64,000 bases of DNA from Actinomyces provencensis (GCF_900155435.1 NZ_LT700212.1:1778102-1842101); one strand, 5' to 3'. Positions 9,233 to 16,482 are shown, counted from the first letter of the stretch. Translations and numbers: made by a program. Notes: generated by a model from the letters alone, not told the origin.

Positions 9233-9257
9233 GAATCCACTCGTCCTTCGGTGACAC

Positions 9258-9479
9258 TCAGAGCTTCGCGAGCAGGTCGGCCGGCTTGTCTGCTGGTTGC
9301 GCGAACAAGTACTCGACGCAACGGTGACACTTCAGGGGTCTCATGGGTGATCCTCTCGCCTAGGACATGTGGTCGACCTAGCCGAGTGGTCGCCCAGTGA
9401 TGATGGTTCACCTCCAATCATCGGTGCATGTGGTGCGTGAGGTGCCTGATTCGTCAGGTGTCGGGCACTTCACGCCATG
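9258..9479. other. Intergenic region with UUCG hairpin
   Basis: No gene seen. CCTGA-TTCG-TCAGG at 9445-9458, nested in a longer AGGTGCC/GGGCACTT pairing, lies just past the stop of the minus-strand peptidase gene and may terminate it. The original upstream region of tcmP is also here. Confidence 0.4.
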
Positions 9480-9896
9480 TCAGGAAGCGTGATCACGGCA
9501 TGCCAGAACGTGGTCGAGCATGAGTTGCTCCTCCGCCGTAAGGCTCTCCAAGCGGGTGAGCAGGGTGTCGACGTCGACCCACAGCTCTTCGGCTGCCTCC
9601 TCCAGGCAGTGAGCCCACACGGCCGCATGACACAACTCCTCCACGGTGATCAGGCGTCGCGCGGCCTCGATCGATACTGCCCGCTCCACTGTCCCAGGCT
9701 GGCACCCATGGTGGTCCCACTCGATGTGCACGAGCTCGTGCGTCAGCGTGCACCGACGCTCGGCCCGTAATTGGTTCCGGGCCATCCATACGTGCCGACC
9801 ATCCGTCGCTCCCAACACAGGGGTCGGCAAGCGATCTGTCCACGAGACGATGATGTCCTTGCGCTCGCGGAGAGTTCGCCATGGGTGCCACGTCAT
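9480..9896 (-). CDS. ImmA/IrrE-family metallo-endopeptidase
   Basis: 138 residues. 'CTLTHELVHIEWDHH' carries the HExxH zinc motif (His53, Glu54, His57) and Glu72 in 'VERAVSIEA' is the likely third ligand. The family cleaves XRE-type repressors, as ImmA does on ICEBs1 and IrrE does on DdrO. It is a bare protease domain with no HTH. Its ATG overlaps the stop of the membrane HIRAN-like gene (ATGA), so the two are coupled, and a divergent XRE regulator pair lies upstream in the same element. Cleavage of that repressor is an inference. Confidence 0.85.
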   Translation of the reverse strand: MTWHPWRTLRERKDIIVSWTDRLPTPVLGATDGRHVWMARNQLRAERRCTLTHELVHIEWDHHGCQPGTVERAVSIEAARRLITVEELCHAAVWAHCLEEAAEELWVDVDTLLTRLESLTAEEQLMLDHVLACRDHAS

Positions 9897-11293
9897 GGCG
9901 GACCCTGTCGGGAACTGTCGGGGTCGTCGGACCGGTCGGCAGGCATCGGTTCGTCGTCCCAGTCCCAGTCGGGTCCAGGGATGACTTCGGTGGGCTTGGG
10001 GATCTCGGGCCCGAGGGCGTTGAGCCAGGCGGCCCCGACCTCGCCGGCGTCAGCGCAGTAGAGGACGACGTCGGCTTTGATGGCGGTGCCTTGGACTTCG
10101 GCTCGGCACACGGCGAGCTTGCCGCGGGCTTCGATGTACTTCACCAGGGGCAGCATGTTTTTCGACTGGACGTCGGAGAGGATGCCGACCCGGTGCCCGT
10201 CGATCTCGACCTGGACGATCTCGGGCGCCGAGCGGGCGCGGACTTCGATGATGGACCGCAGGACAGCGGCCACGTGATTCACTCCATCCGGGATCACCAG
10301 CTTGGAGAGGACATCGAGGTGATCCTCTTCCTTGGTGACCTGACGCTTGCGGCCGTTGGGGATGATGACGTGTGACGTAGAGGGGAGGCCATTGGAGGGT
10401 GTGAGTTCACTCGGGTTGGGCAGGTGGACTCTAGCGTTGTAGTGCTCGCCGTACTCGGCGTCATGTCCCCAGACATTGCCTGGTACTCGCAGGTCAAAGC
10501 CCTCCGCTTGCAGATCGTGGAGGATGGGGCCCCATGTGGGGGTCTCATCGTCAGGTAGGTATCCGATGTGCTGTCCTCGGAGGAACGCCGCGACAGCATG
10601 CCCGTTCGACGAAAAGGGGTTGTCCCCGTCGTACGTCAGCGTGATTGGCTCGTCGAGTCGGGCCCCGCTGCCGTACTGGCTGAACTCCGGCAAGGGACTG
10701 AGAAACCGCCGCAGTGTCTCCCGGTGGTACCAGACTCCGTTGATGTCGGACCAGGTGACGCCACGTCCCCAAGGGTCCAGCTGCTCACCCTGGGGAGTTG
10801 CAGGCACCCAGTCGCCGCCCACCATGTGCCCACTGCCCTGACTCCCCGCGGCAGACGCGACAGGCGGAGCGAAAGACTCTGCCCGCGAACGGCGCGGAAC
10901 TCCACTGTCACCCCGTGTGGCCGTCCGGTTGGCGTCCCTATCTGCGGTCCTCATCTCCTCGGCAGCCATGCGCTTCTCGCGCACCTTGGTCTCCCTATCA
11001 GCGACGGCAAAACGACGCTCTCGACGCCGCGCTTCCCTCTTCATGGCCCGCTTCTTCGAGGCCTCCGCTTGCGCCTCCTTCTGGGCTGGCGTCGGCTCCG
11101 GAAGGACCTTCCCAGACCCAACGAGGAGGGCGAGTCCGAGGATGAGAAAGACGATGACCATGACGACACCATCGCCACGCGTAGCTGTCTCACTCGGAAC
11201 GATCACGACGATCAGACCAAGCAAGGCAAGGAGGCCACTCGCCAAGGCAGCCAGGAACAACACAACTCCGAAGAGACCCCGAAGGAACCTCAT
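9893..11293 (-). CDS. Membrane-anchored protein with HIRAN-like domain
   Basis: 466 residues. Two hydrophobic helices at about residues 5-32 and 42-60 are followed by a highly charged Arg/Lys/Glu segment (about 70-130), probably coiled coil. At about 215-265, 'YDGDNPFSSNGHAVAAF' then 'GQHIGYLPDD' resembles the HIRAN pattern (DNPxDxNAVAV...GYLP). A second module near 355-425, 'VQVEIDGHRVGILSDVQS', looks like a related beta fold common in actinobacterial proteins of unknown role. The gene is coupled to the ImmA/IrrE gene. Role unknown; it may sense membrane or DNA damage cues for the protease. Confidence 0.6.
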   Translation of the reverse strand: MRFLRGLFGVVLFLAALASGLLALLGLIVVIVPSETATRGDGVVMVIVFLILGLALLVGSGKVLPEPTPAQKEAQAEASKKRAMKREARRRERRFAVADRETKVREKRMAAEEMRTADRDANRTATRGDSGVPRRSRAESFAPPVASAAGSQGSGHMVGGDWVPATPQGEQLDPWGRGVTWSDINGVWYHRETLRRFLSPLPEFSQYGSGARLDEPITLTYDGDNPFSSNGHAVAAFLRGQHIGYLPDDETPTWGPILHDLQAEGFDLRVPGNVWGHDAEYGEHYNARVHLPNPSELTPSNGLPSTSHVIIPNGRKRQVTKEEDHLDVLSKLVIPDGVNHVAAVLRSIIEVRARSAPEIVQVEIDGHRVGILSDVQSKNMLPLVKYIEARGKLAVCRAEVQGTAIKADVVLYCADAGEVGAAWLNALGPEIPKPTEVIPGPDWDWDDEPMPADRSDDPDSSRQGPP

Positions 11294-11338
11294 GATCTTG
11301 CCTTCCGTCCCGCCTGACAGGTAAGGATCCGCTGCTCG

Positions 11339-11855
11339 TCAGCGGTCCTGTGGTTCTTCGGCAGCATCACTGCTGGTCTGGGCATCGTCATACTGCGGCA
11401 GTCTTCGCGCCGCGAGGATCTCGCGCGCCCGCTGCAACCCAGCTGCTCGCGCCACCGACTCAACCTCATCCAGCTCTGCCTCGTTCAGACCCGCCACGGC
11501 GCTCGCGGGCAGAGTGACGACCCTGCCGCTCTCGATGTCCTGGGACTAGGGCGGGGCGCGAGGTCCGCGTCGACGATCTGGATGCAGCCGACTGCCCGCT
11601 GCCGAGCGGCTCCAAGGTTGGTTCACCGCCGTCGAGGACGGCTTGGGCCGAGCCGCGTGTCCAACCTAGTGCGCGGTCCAGCGCCCAGAGAGTTGCGCGC
11701 GAGTATGACGGTCTCCTCCCATTCTCGATGTCATTGAGGGTTCGCGTCGAGATCTGCGATGCATCCGCTAGCGCGCGCCCAGTGGCGATGCCAACCTCCA
11801 GGCGCCTTGCACGGACAAGCTCGCCGAGCGACACCCTGTCCTTCTCGTTCGTCAT
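11339..11855 (-). pseudogene. XRE-family repressor, probably frameshifted
   Basis: ATG 11855 opens an HTH_3/XRE domain: 'ALADASQISTRTLNDIENGR' with helix-turn-helix spacing, then 'ALDRALGWTRGSAQAVLDGG'. In this frame the protein runs to 11466 with a low-complexity tail. Another frame past about 11550 gives a more natural C-terminus, 'DIESGRVVTLPASAVAGL' through 'QTSSDAAEEPQDR', ending at TGA 11339. The simplest reading is an indel near 11545-11560 in a protein of about 170 residues. The HTH half may still be made. Divergent from the XRE gene at 12040. Confidence 0.65.
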
Positions 11856-11879
11856 GCGACCAGAGTGGCGGAAGCGACA

Positions 11880-11931
11880 GGAAACAGCAATCAGGCCACG
11901 CAGGAAACATCTAGGCGACACGCCGGAAACA
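11880..11931. promoter_or_regulatory. Three direct GGAAACA repeats, candidate operator
   Basis: GGAAACA at 11880-11886, 11903-11909 and 11925-11931, spaced 23 and 22 bp (about two helical turns), in the divergent region just upstream of the minus-strand XRE gene. Same-face spacing suits cooperative repressor binding and autoregulation. No binding evidence beyond the pattern. Confidence 0.5.
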
Positions 11932-11980
11932 CTCGCTGGTAGTTAAACACTTGTCATACCGGCTTGACCTGCGAGGATAC

Positions 11981-12020
11981 GCGAATCAAGCGAATGTCTC
12001 GCCCCTATCGCTTGACTCGC
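11981..12020. promoter_or_regulatory. 13-bp inverted repeat, candidate operator
   Basis: GCGAATCAAGCGA (11981-11993) and TCGCTTGACTCGC (12008-12020) match at 12 of 13 positions as an inverted repeat with a 14-base spacer, ending 19 bp before the plus-strand XRE start. It may be the operator for that gene, or a leader hairpin. Confidence 0.5.
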
Positions 12021-12039
12021 TTCTCCGGGTGTCCAACGC

Positions 12040-12432
12040 ATGAGCAAGCGACTCGCGGGCGGTTCGCCCGCTGAAGAGGTTCGAGTTGGCGCGACGCTCC
12101 GCACCATTCGCCAGATTCGCGGTATGACAGCTGACGAGCTCACCAATGAGCTACTCGTCTCCGCATCGCACGTGCGGAACATCGAGCTCGGCCACAAGTC
12201 CGCCTCCCAGGTCCTCCTCGCGAAGGCTGCCGAGGTGCTTGAGGTGCCCCAGGTCGCCCTCGTCCGCGAGGGGTACTTCGACCGAGAGGCAGCGGAGCGG
12301 GAGGCAGAAGTCCGGCGCGTCACGAAGGAGCGTGACGATGCGCTCAGCCAGATCGAGGCCATGTGCGCCCAGCTCGACGAGCTGCGTTCCGGCTTCGAGG
12401 CCCTCCAGGTGCCGGAGGGGGTGGCGTCATGA
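12040..12432 (+). CDS. XRE-family transcriptional regulator with coiled-coil tail
   Basis: 130 residues. HTH_3 domain at about 15-70 ('TLRTIRQIRGMTADEL' ... 'SASHVRNIELGHK') and a charged heptad-rich C-terminus (about 80-120) probably for dimerisation. Divergent from the frameshifted repressor and coupled through an ATGA overlap to the next small gene. It is likely a lysogeny-type regulator of element 1. Specific promoter targets are not visible. Confidence 0.8.
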   Translation: MSKRLAGGSPAEEVRVGATLRTIRQIRGMTADELTNELLVSASHVRNIELGHKSASQVLLAKAAEVLEVPQVALVREGYFDREAAEREAEVRRVTKERDDALSQIEAMCAQLDELRSGFEALQVPEGVAS

Positions 12433-12653
12433 CTCGGGACCTGGTCGAGAGGTTCCGAGATTTCCGCGTCATGCAGGACGGCACGGTGTGGGCGACGGAC
12501 TGGGAGGGCAGTCGCCGCTTCGTCGGGTGCTTCGAGCACCGCGGCAAGGTGTGGGTCGCCCTCGCCCCTCGAGGTGGGCACGTCATCCACGAGGCCCCGA
12601 CCCGTCGCGCCGTCGTCGCGTGGATCAAGGCCATCCCGTGTGCGGTGGCGTGA
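12429..12653 (+). CDS. Small hypothetical protein (74 aa)
   Basis: ATG overlaps the XRE stop codon (ATGA), which supports real translation. Basic, Trp-rich sequence (VWATDWEG, VWVALAPRGG, VVAWIKAIP) with a beta-strand-like pattern. No family recognised. Context: early regulatory operon of element 1. Confidence 0.6.
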   Translation: MTRDLVERFRDFRVMQDGTVWATDWEGSRRFVGCFEHRGKVWVALAPRGGHVIHEAPTRRAVVAWIKAIPCAVA

Positions 12654-12763
12654 CGTCGGGCGCACCAAGGCCGTCTCCCAGAAGGCGCTGCTGCCGTTCG
12701 ACCCGGAGCGCTTCTACTCCTGCGCGCAGGCCGCCGAGGTCTTCTCCGTGTCCAAGTGGACCC
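12640..12763 (+). pseudogene. Truncated excisionase-like HTH gene
   Basis: From GTG 12640, 'LLPFDPERFYSCAQAAEVFSV' ends in SKWT, the start of a helix-turn-helix of the excisionase/MerR kind (x-AAEVFSVSxxT). Homology stops at about 12763, where sequence related to att copy B begins. The recognition helix and everything after it, presumably including the element's own integrase, are gone. This is a deletion scar at the right end of element 1. Confidence 0.55.
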
Positions 12764-12802
12764 CTTCGCGATCCTGTTTCACACTATCCCATGCACCATA
12801 CG

Positions 12803-12898
12803 CACCCCGGACCCACCTTGGACCTTTCCGCACCAGGACAACGAAAACCCCGGGACTCCAGTGGAGTCCCGGGGTGTCTCGTGGAGATGGGGGGAATC
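12803..12898 (-). repeat. ssrA 3'-end attachment-site copy B
   Basis: Near-identical to copy A (5541-5630): the same GC terminator hairpin and, on the minus strand, GATTCCCCCCATCTCCAC (12881-12898), exactly the acceptor/T-stem end of tmRNA. It contains a 10-bp insertion (CACCTTGGAC region) relative to A. It marks the junction between elements 1 and 2. Confidence 0.75.
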
Positions 12899-13040
12899 TC
12901 CCGATTCCGCAGGTCACAGGTGGTTTCTGGAGGACGATTCCCACAGCGCTCCTAAAATGGCCGCCCCTCAGAGTGAGGTGCCCGCCTGGGAGACCAGTCC
13001 CGGCGGGCGAGGCGACCGGACTTGAGAGGAGTCCAGCGCC

Positions 13041-13403
13041 ATGCCACAGCCTACCGTCACCACACCCGAGACCGACACCCGTTGGTCCATCACCCCGCAG
13101 GGCAGAGCTGCCCTCGACGCGCTCAGCGCCCCCACCCACGCCTTCCTCCCCGAGGTCCTGCACGGGCTCACCGGCCTCGACTACGCGCGGGCCTACCTGG
13201 AGGGCTGGCACATGCACGCCGCAGGTGCCGACGCCGACGCGTCCCCACACTGGGGAGGTCCCCTGGAGGTCGCCTACGAGGACGGCTGGCTCGACCACCA
13301 GCGGGACCCCGACCGGCCATGGGCCACCGCCATCTTCGGCTTCGAGGCCGCCTGCGATCACGCCTACAGCCTGGAGGACTACCGGGAGCGGGTGGCCCGA
13401 TGA
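13041..13403 (+). CDS. Hypothetical protein, first gene of compact operon
   Basis: 120 residues behind a GAGAGGAG ribosome site. Acidic and aromatic-rich; 'LDYARAYLEGWHMHAAGAD' and 'FGFEAACDHAYSLEDY' look helical. No recognised domain. First of five consecutive overlapping small genes at the left end of element 2, all on the plus strand opposite to the phage-like module. Confidence 0.65.
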   Translation: MPQPTVTTPETDTRWSITPQGRAALDALSAPTHAFLPEVLHGLTGLDYARAYLEGWHMHAAGADADASPHWGGPLEVAYEDGWLDHQRDPDRPWATAIFGFEAACDHAYSLEDYRERVAR

Positions 13404-13810
13404 CCCGCTCGAAAGACGTGTGGTCCCACGTCCACGGATACAAGCCCGCCGAGGTCGACTTCCGCGACTTCTTCGAGGCGACCGTTGAGGGCGTCGAGTT
13501 CACCGGCCTCCCGCGCCCCGTCTGGTACTCACTGGGGAGCCTCGGCACCGAAGGCCGCTACGCGGGAGAGCTGCACATCCCTGCAGTTGGGACCCCCGTG
13601 ATCCGCATGTGTCAGGGCACGACGCCTCTTGACCGAGCGTGGGCGGCGACCTGCCTGCGCCTGGCCCGCCTGTACCCGACTCACGTGCTGGCGGCGTGTG
13701 ACTGCTGGCGGTGCGGTGGGCACGGGCTCGTGGCGTACGTGGTGACGCCTGTGGACAACGGGGAGTGCCTGGACGTGGACGCCGTCACCACTGCGAGGGG
13801 TGTCCGGTGA
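13400..13810 (+). CDS. Hypothetical protein with CxCxxC motif
   Basis: 136 residues. ATG overlaps the previous stop (ATGA). The core 'MCQGTTPLDRAWAATCLRLA' and the later 'AACDCWRCGGHGLVAY' suggest a small zinc knuckle near residues 103-110. No family recognised. Confidence 0.65.
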   Translation: MTRSKDVWSHVHGYKPAEVDFRDFFEATVEGVEFTGLPRPVWYSLGSLGTEGRYAGELHIPAVGTPVIRMCQGTTPLDRAWAATCLRLARLYPTHVLAACDCWRCGGHGLVAYVVTPVDNGECLDVDAVTTARGVR

Positions 13811-13938
13811 GCGGGTTCCCCTGCTCCGGGTGGATGACCTGCCCCATGGCCGCGTGGGAGTGTGTCCACGGCGGTGAGGATGAGATCTGCGGGCGCCGGC
13901 CGGCCCCGCGAAGCATCAACCACAAGGAGGTGGCCTGA
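13807..13938 (+). CDS. 43-aa cysteine-rich small protein
   Basis: GTG 13807 overlaps the previous stop (GTGA) with GAGGGG upstream. Cysteines at 6, 12, 19 and 28 could chelate a metal. The stop leads directly into the next ATG (TGATG), preceded by AAGGAGG inside this gene. Translational coupling on both sides argues that it is real. Confidence 0.55.
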   Translation: MSGFPCSGWMTCPMAAWECVHGGEDEICGRRPAPRSINHKEVA

Positions 13939-14243
13939 TGGCCGCTGCAACGAACACCTTGACCCGAGCCGTCGACTTCACCGTGGAGGACTGGTACGCC
14001 CTGCCTCGCGACGAGGAACCCAACGACCAGGGCTTCTGGACGAGGTGGGCCAACCTCGGGGTGTCGGACGCCGACGGAGGCACACAGGTCCGACTCTTCG
14101 CCACCGCGGAACGCCCTGTGCCGGTGGTGGACGTGTGGACTGTGGACGGGGAGATGAGCTCAGCCGATGTGCGCGCCGTAGCCGCGGCACTGCTCCACGT
14201 TGCCAGCGTCGTGGATGAGATCGCGCGGAGGGAGGCCCTGTGA
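13938..14243 (+). CDS. Hypothetical protein (101 aa)
   Basis: Strong AAGGAGG ribosome site 9 bp before ATG. Sequence 'TVEDWYALPRDEEPNDQGFW' ... 'VRAVAAALLHVASVVDEIA' suggests a beta N-half and an amphipathic C-terminal helix. No family recognised. Coupled to neighbours on both sides. Confidence 0.6.
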   Translation: MAAATNTLTRAVDFTVEDWYALPRDEEPNDQGFWTRWANLGVSDADGGTQVRLFATAERPVPVVDVWTVDGEMSSADVRAVAAALLHVASVVDEIARREAL

Positions 14244-14620
14244 ACGAGGACAGCTATGAAGGCCTGATCTTCCTGGCGCCCGAGCACGCATCACCCCAAG
14301 CCCTCCACCAGGCCCTCAGCAGGGGGGTCGACGTGCAGATGACGTGCGTCGACCTCCCAGACGGGTTCGACCTCTACGAGGACGGACGGTACCGGGCGGT
14401 CGGCATGGTGACCCGTGATGAGACGGGCGTGCATGCCTGGCGGAGGGAGGGCGACGTTCGCGACTTCCTCCTGCTGTGCATGGGTGCCGATCTCGTTGCG
14501 AAGGGTGGGGGACCCGAGGCGGGCCTGTTGGTCGTGAACGGGAGCGTCATGCAGGTGTGGGTGGTGCTCGTTCCTCAGACCGGTGACCTGAAGTGGGCGG
14601 AGGAGCAGATGCGTGAGTAG
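14240..14620 (+). CDS. Hypothetical protein (126 aa), last gene of operon
   Basis: GTG overlaps the previous stop (GTGA). Predicted alternating strands and helices ('QMTCVDLPDGFDLYEDGRY', 'LLVVNGSVMQVWVVLVP'). No family recognised. A short hairpin, GCCCCTGTGGGGGC, follows the stop and may end the operon. Confidence 0.6.
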   Translation: MNEDSYEGLIFLAPEHASPQALHQALSRGVDVQMTCVDLPDGFDLYEDGRYRAVGMVTRDETGVHAWRREGDVRDFLLLCMGADLVAKGGGPEAGLLVVNGSVMQVWVVLVPQTGDLKWAEEQMRE

Positions 14621-14990
14621 AGCCCCTGTGGGGGCCGAGGGGATGCGTTCCTGTCCTCTCGGTCCCCGCGGGCTCCGACGCTCCACACGGGCTCCCAGCG
14701 CGTCCCAGCGACGCTCCTGGTGGCCGTTGTGGGTGGCGGATCTCCACCCGGGTGTTCCTGCCCCTCCCACCTACTCAGAGGGGCGCGGCGTAGGACCCTC
14801 CCTGAACCGATCGTGCCGCCGGTCGGAGGAAGCGCAACGCGAGCGCGACCCAAGGTCACAGCGAAGCGCGCGCCGAACAGGTGGGCGCCACTCGTCGTGG
14901 GCGAATGTCGCAGAGTGAGGGCGGGGGCGTCGGGCCGCTTTGGGAGCCGAGGGACGCTCCGAGAGAGACAGGCCCGCAGGGCTCCATCTC

Positions 14991-15194
14991 ACCTCTGAGG
15001 ATGACCACCTCGTACATGCCGGGCTCGGACACGATGACGGTCATCCGCATCTGACCCCGCGCGTTCTGAACCTCAGTCTGACTGAGAGTCAGGGGATCAA
15101 GGCGCGTGGCGACCATCGACGGGTTCGCGATGTCGAGCACTCCGCAGAGGTCGGCGAGGACGAACCGGGGGTCGCTGGGGTCCGTCAGGACTAC
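14991..15194 (-). pseudogene. Bro-N (phage antirepressor) domain fragment
   Basis: A minus-strand frame reads 'FVLADLCGVLDIANPSMVA' then 'MRMTVIVSEPGMYEVVI', matching the Bro-N pattern (FvakDvc.vLg..np...tviseqGlYrli). No start codon with a ribosome site is visible and the frame degrades after ILRG, so only about 68 residues remain. Relic of an antirepressor gene. Confidence 0.55.
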
Positions 15195-15222
15195 TGACGT
15201 ACTCAGGGGCGTTCGGATGGGC

Positions 15223-15384
15223 CTTCGTTTTTGTGGTTGCATCCGTTTGCAACCCCTCGCGCCGAGCCCAGCTGGCGACGGTTCGGGACCCCGGTTGACC
15301 TGCAAGAACACCACCCTGCACGCGGTGCCTTTTTTGTGGTTCGTACCGTACGCAGCGCACGCTTCTTCTTGTGGTTCGGACCGT
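15223..15384 (-). repeat. Three copies of palindrome plus AACCACAA motif
   Basis: Minus-strand motifs near 15362-15384, 15328-15349 and 15223-15246 share ACGGnnnGAACCACAARAA or a close variant (ACGGATGCAACCACAAAAA). Each sits in a small palindrome; the clearest is GTTCGGACnGTCCGAAC. They lie upstream of the Bro-N fragment on its strand and might be regulatory. Rest of 14621-15479: no gene found. Confidence 0.45.
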
Positions 15385-15479
15385 CCGAACTGAGCCCCTC
15401 CCCGACCATGTTGCCTACGCCAGCAGAATGGTCCCCTGGGCCGCTCACTGCTGCACATGCTGGGACGTAGGGTTGACAC

Positions 15480-15938
15480 ATGGGCAAGAACCTCACGATC
15501 GCAGGCGCCATCACCAGCGTCGTCGGACTCATCATCGGCCTGTTCCCCCTCTCCTACGAGGGAGTGAAGTGTGGGCGGGCCTTCTTCGGCACGGATGACG
15601 CGGCCGTCGCCGAGTTCGGGGCGACCCTGTCGGGAAGCACCATCCCCATGTGGGACTACCAGGACGGGTGCGACGCGGCCCGCCGCGCCCTGCTCCTGCC
15701 CGCGATCATCGTGCTGCTGGTGGGCTTGACGCTGGTCGTGTGGGGGCTGGTGAAGAACTCCAAGCCCACCGCGGTGGTGGGCGCCCCGGATCAGGGTGAG
15801 ACGTCGGTGGACGGCCAGTTGGCGACCCTGGCGCAGTTGCACGGGTCCGGGGCGTTGTCGGATGAGGAGTTCGCGGCTGCGAAGCGGCGGGTCATCGAGG
15901 ATCAGCCAGCCGGGGATGCTCCGGGCGGCGCGGTCTGA
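15480..15938 (+). CDS. Two-TM protein with C-terminal SHOCT domain
   Basis: 152 residues. Helix 1 at about 7-26, an extracellular loop with two cysteines, and helix 2 at about 76-97, then a short linker and a SHOCT domain ('LATLAQLHGSGALSDEEFAAA' region, about 117-140). SHOCT is a short C-terminal oligomerisation motif often found on small membrane proteins. Start ATG 15480. Role unknown. Confidence 0.75.
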   Translation: MGKNLTIAGAITSVVGLIIGLFPLSYEGVKCGRAFFGTDDAAVAEFGATLSGSTIPMWDYQDGCDAARRALLLPAIIVLLVGLTLVVWGLVKNSKPTAVVGAPDQGETSVDGQLATLAQLHGSGALSDEEFAAAKRRVIEDQPAGDAPGGAV

Positions 15939-15966
15939 ACTCTCGCGTTCCCCGGGGGTCCCCCGG

Positions 15967-16062
15967 GGTTCCATCACTACTGCTGATGGTTCCCCCGGGG
16001 TTCCATCACTACTGCTGATGGTTCCCCCGGGGTTCCATCACTACTGCTGATGGTTCCCGGCG
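15967..16062. repeat. Three tandem 32-bp hairpin repeats
   Basis: Three essentially identical 32-bp units begin at 15967, 15999 and 16031. Each holds CCATCA-CTACTGC-TGATGG, a 6-bp stem with a 7-base loop. No variable spacers, so not CRISPR. They follow the SHOCT gene by 30 bp and could act as terminator-like structures or be slippage products. Confidence 0.75.
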
Positions 16063-16196
16063 GTGGGAAGCTTGCCAGGGATGGGGAAGCACGGATCTAC
16101 TTCATCCTCCATCTGCTCAACGATGTGCTGTAACTGCTCATTCCGTAGATCCTCGACAACAACCTCCACACGCTCTACGCGTGTCGCCTCCGCAAG

Positions 16197-16205
16197 TTAT
16201 CCACA
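16197..16205 (+). promoter_or_regulatory. Single DnaA-box-like site
   Basis: Perfect TTATCCACA consensus in an otherwise non-coding stretch (16063-16395). A single box in 64 kb can occur by chance; no cluster accompanies it. Confidence 0.25.
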
Positions 16206-16395
16206 ACCTCACCACGATGAATCCGCAGTTCAAAGCCAGTTCGCGACTTCGGAGGTCGGCTCTCCTGGGATTGAACGGGCGCCGAGGCGCCATGGAGTGG
16301 TGCAACTGGGCGAAGCACGGTGCAAGGATCGGGGTGTCCTCGAAAGAGGTCGGGGTCCCCAGACCGTGAACGTCACTTCACGGCGGGAACCCCGG

Positions 16396-16482
16396 GCGCC
16401 CGTGGTGGAACTGGAAGACACAGCAGACTGTCAATCTGCCGCCTGCCTGGGCATGCGGGTTCAAGTCCCGTCGGGCGCACCA
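16396..16482 (+). tRNA. Class II tRNA, Leu-like body with GUC anticodon
   Basis: Acceptor GCGCCCG pairs fully with CGGGCGC, discriminator A, and CCA is encoded. The D arm GTGGAACTGGAAGACAC is the leucine type, the anticodon arm is GCAGA-CTGTCAA-TCTGC, the variable region is about 15 bases (class II), and the T arm is GCGGG-TTCAAGT-CCCGT. The loop places GUC at 34-36, an aspartate anticodon, while normal Asp tRNAs are class I. So body and anticodon disagree. All arms pair well, so it looks intact rather than decayed. Charging identity is unknown; leucine is the structural guess. It lies in element 2 beside the terminase-like gene. Confidence 0.75.

Noticed and set aside
15967-16062. Possible CRISPR array
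   Set aside because: Units are contiguous 32-bp copies with no unique spacers and there are no cas genes.
16197-16205. Replication origin at the DnaA box
   Set aside because: A single box with no repeats or AT-rich unwinding region; the GTTCCC cluster at 24328-24466 is a better origin candidate.
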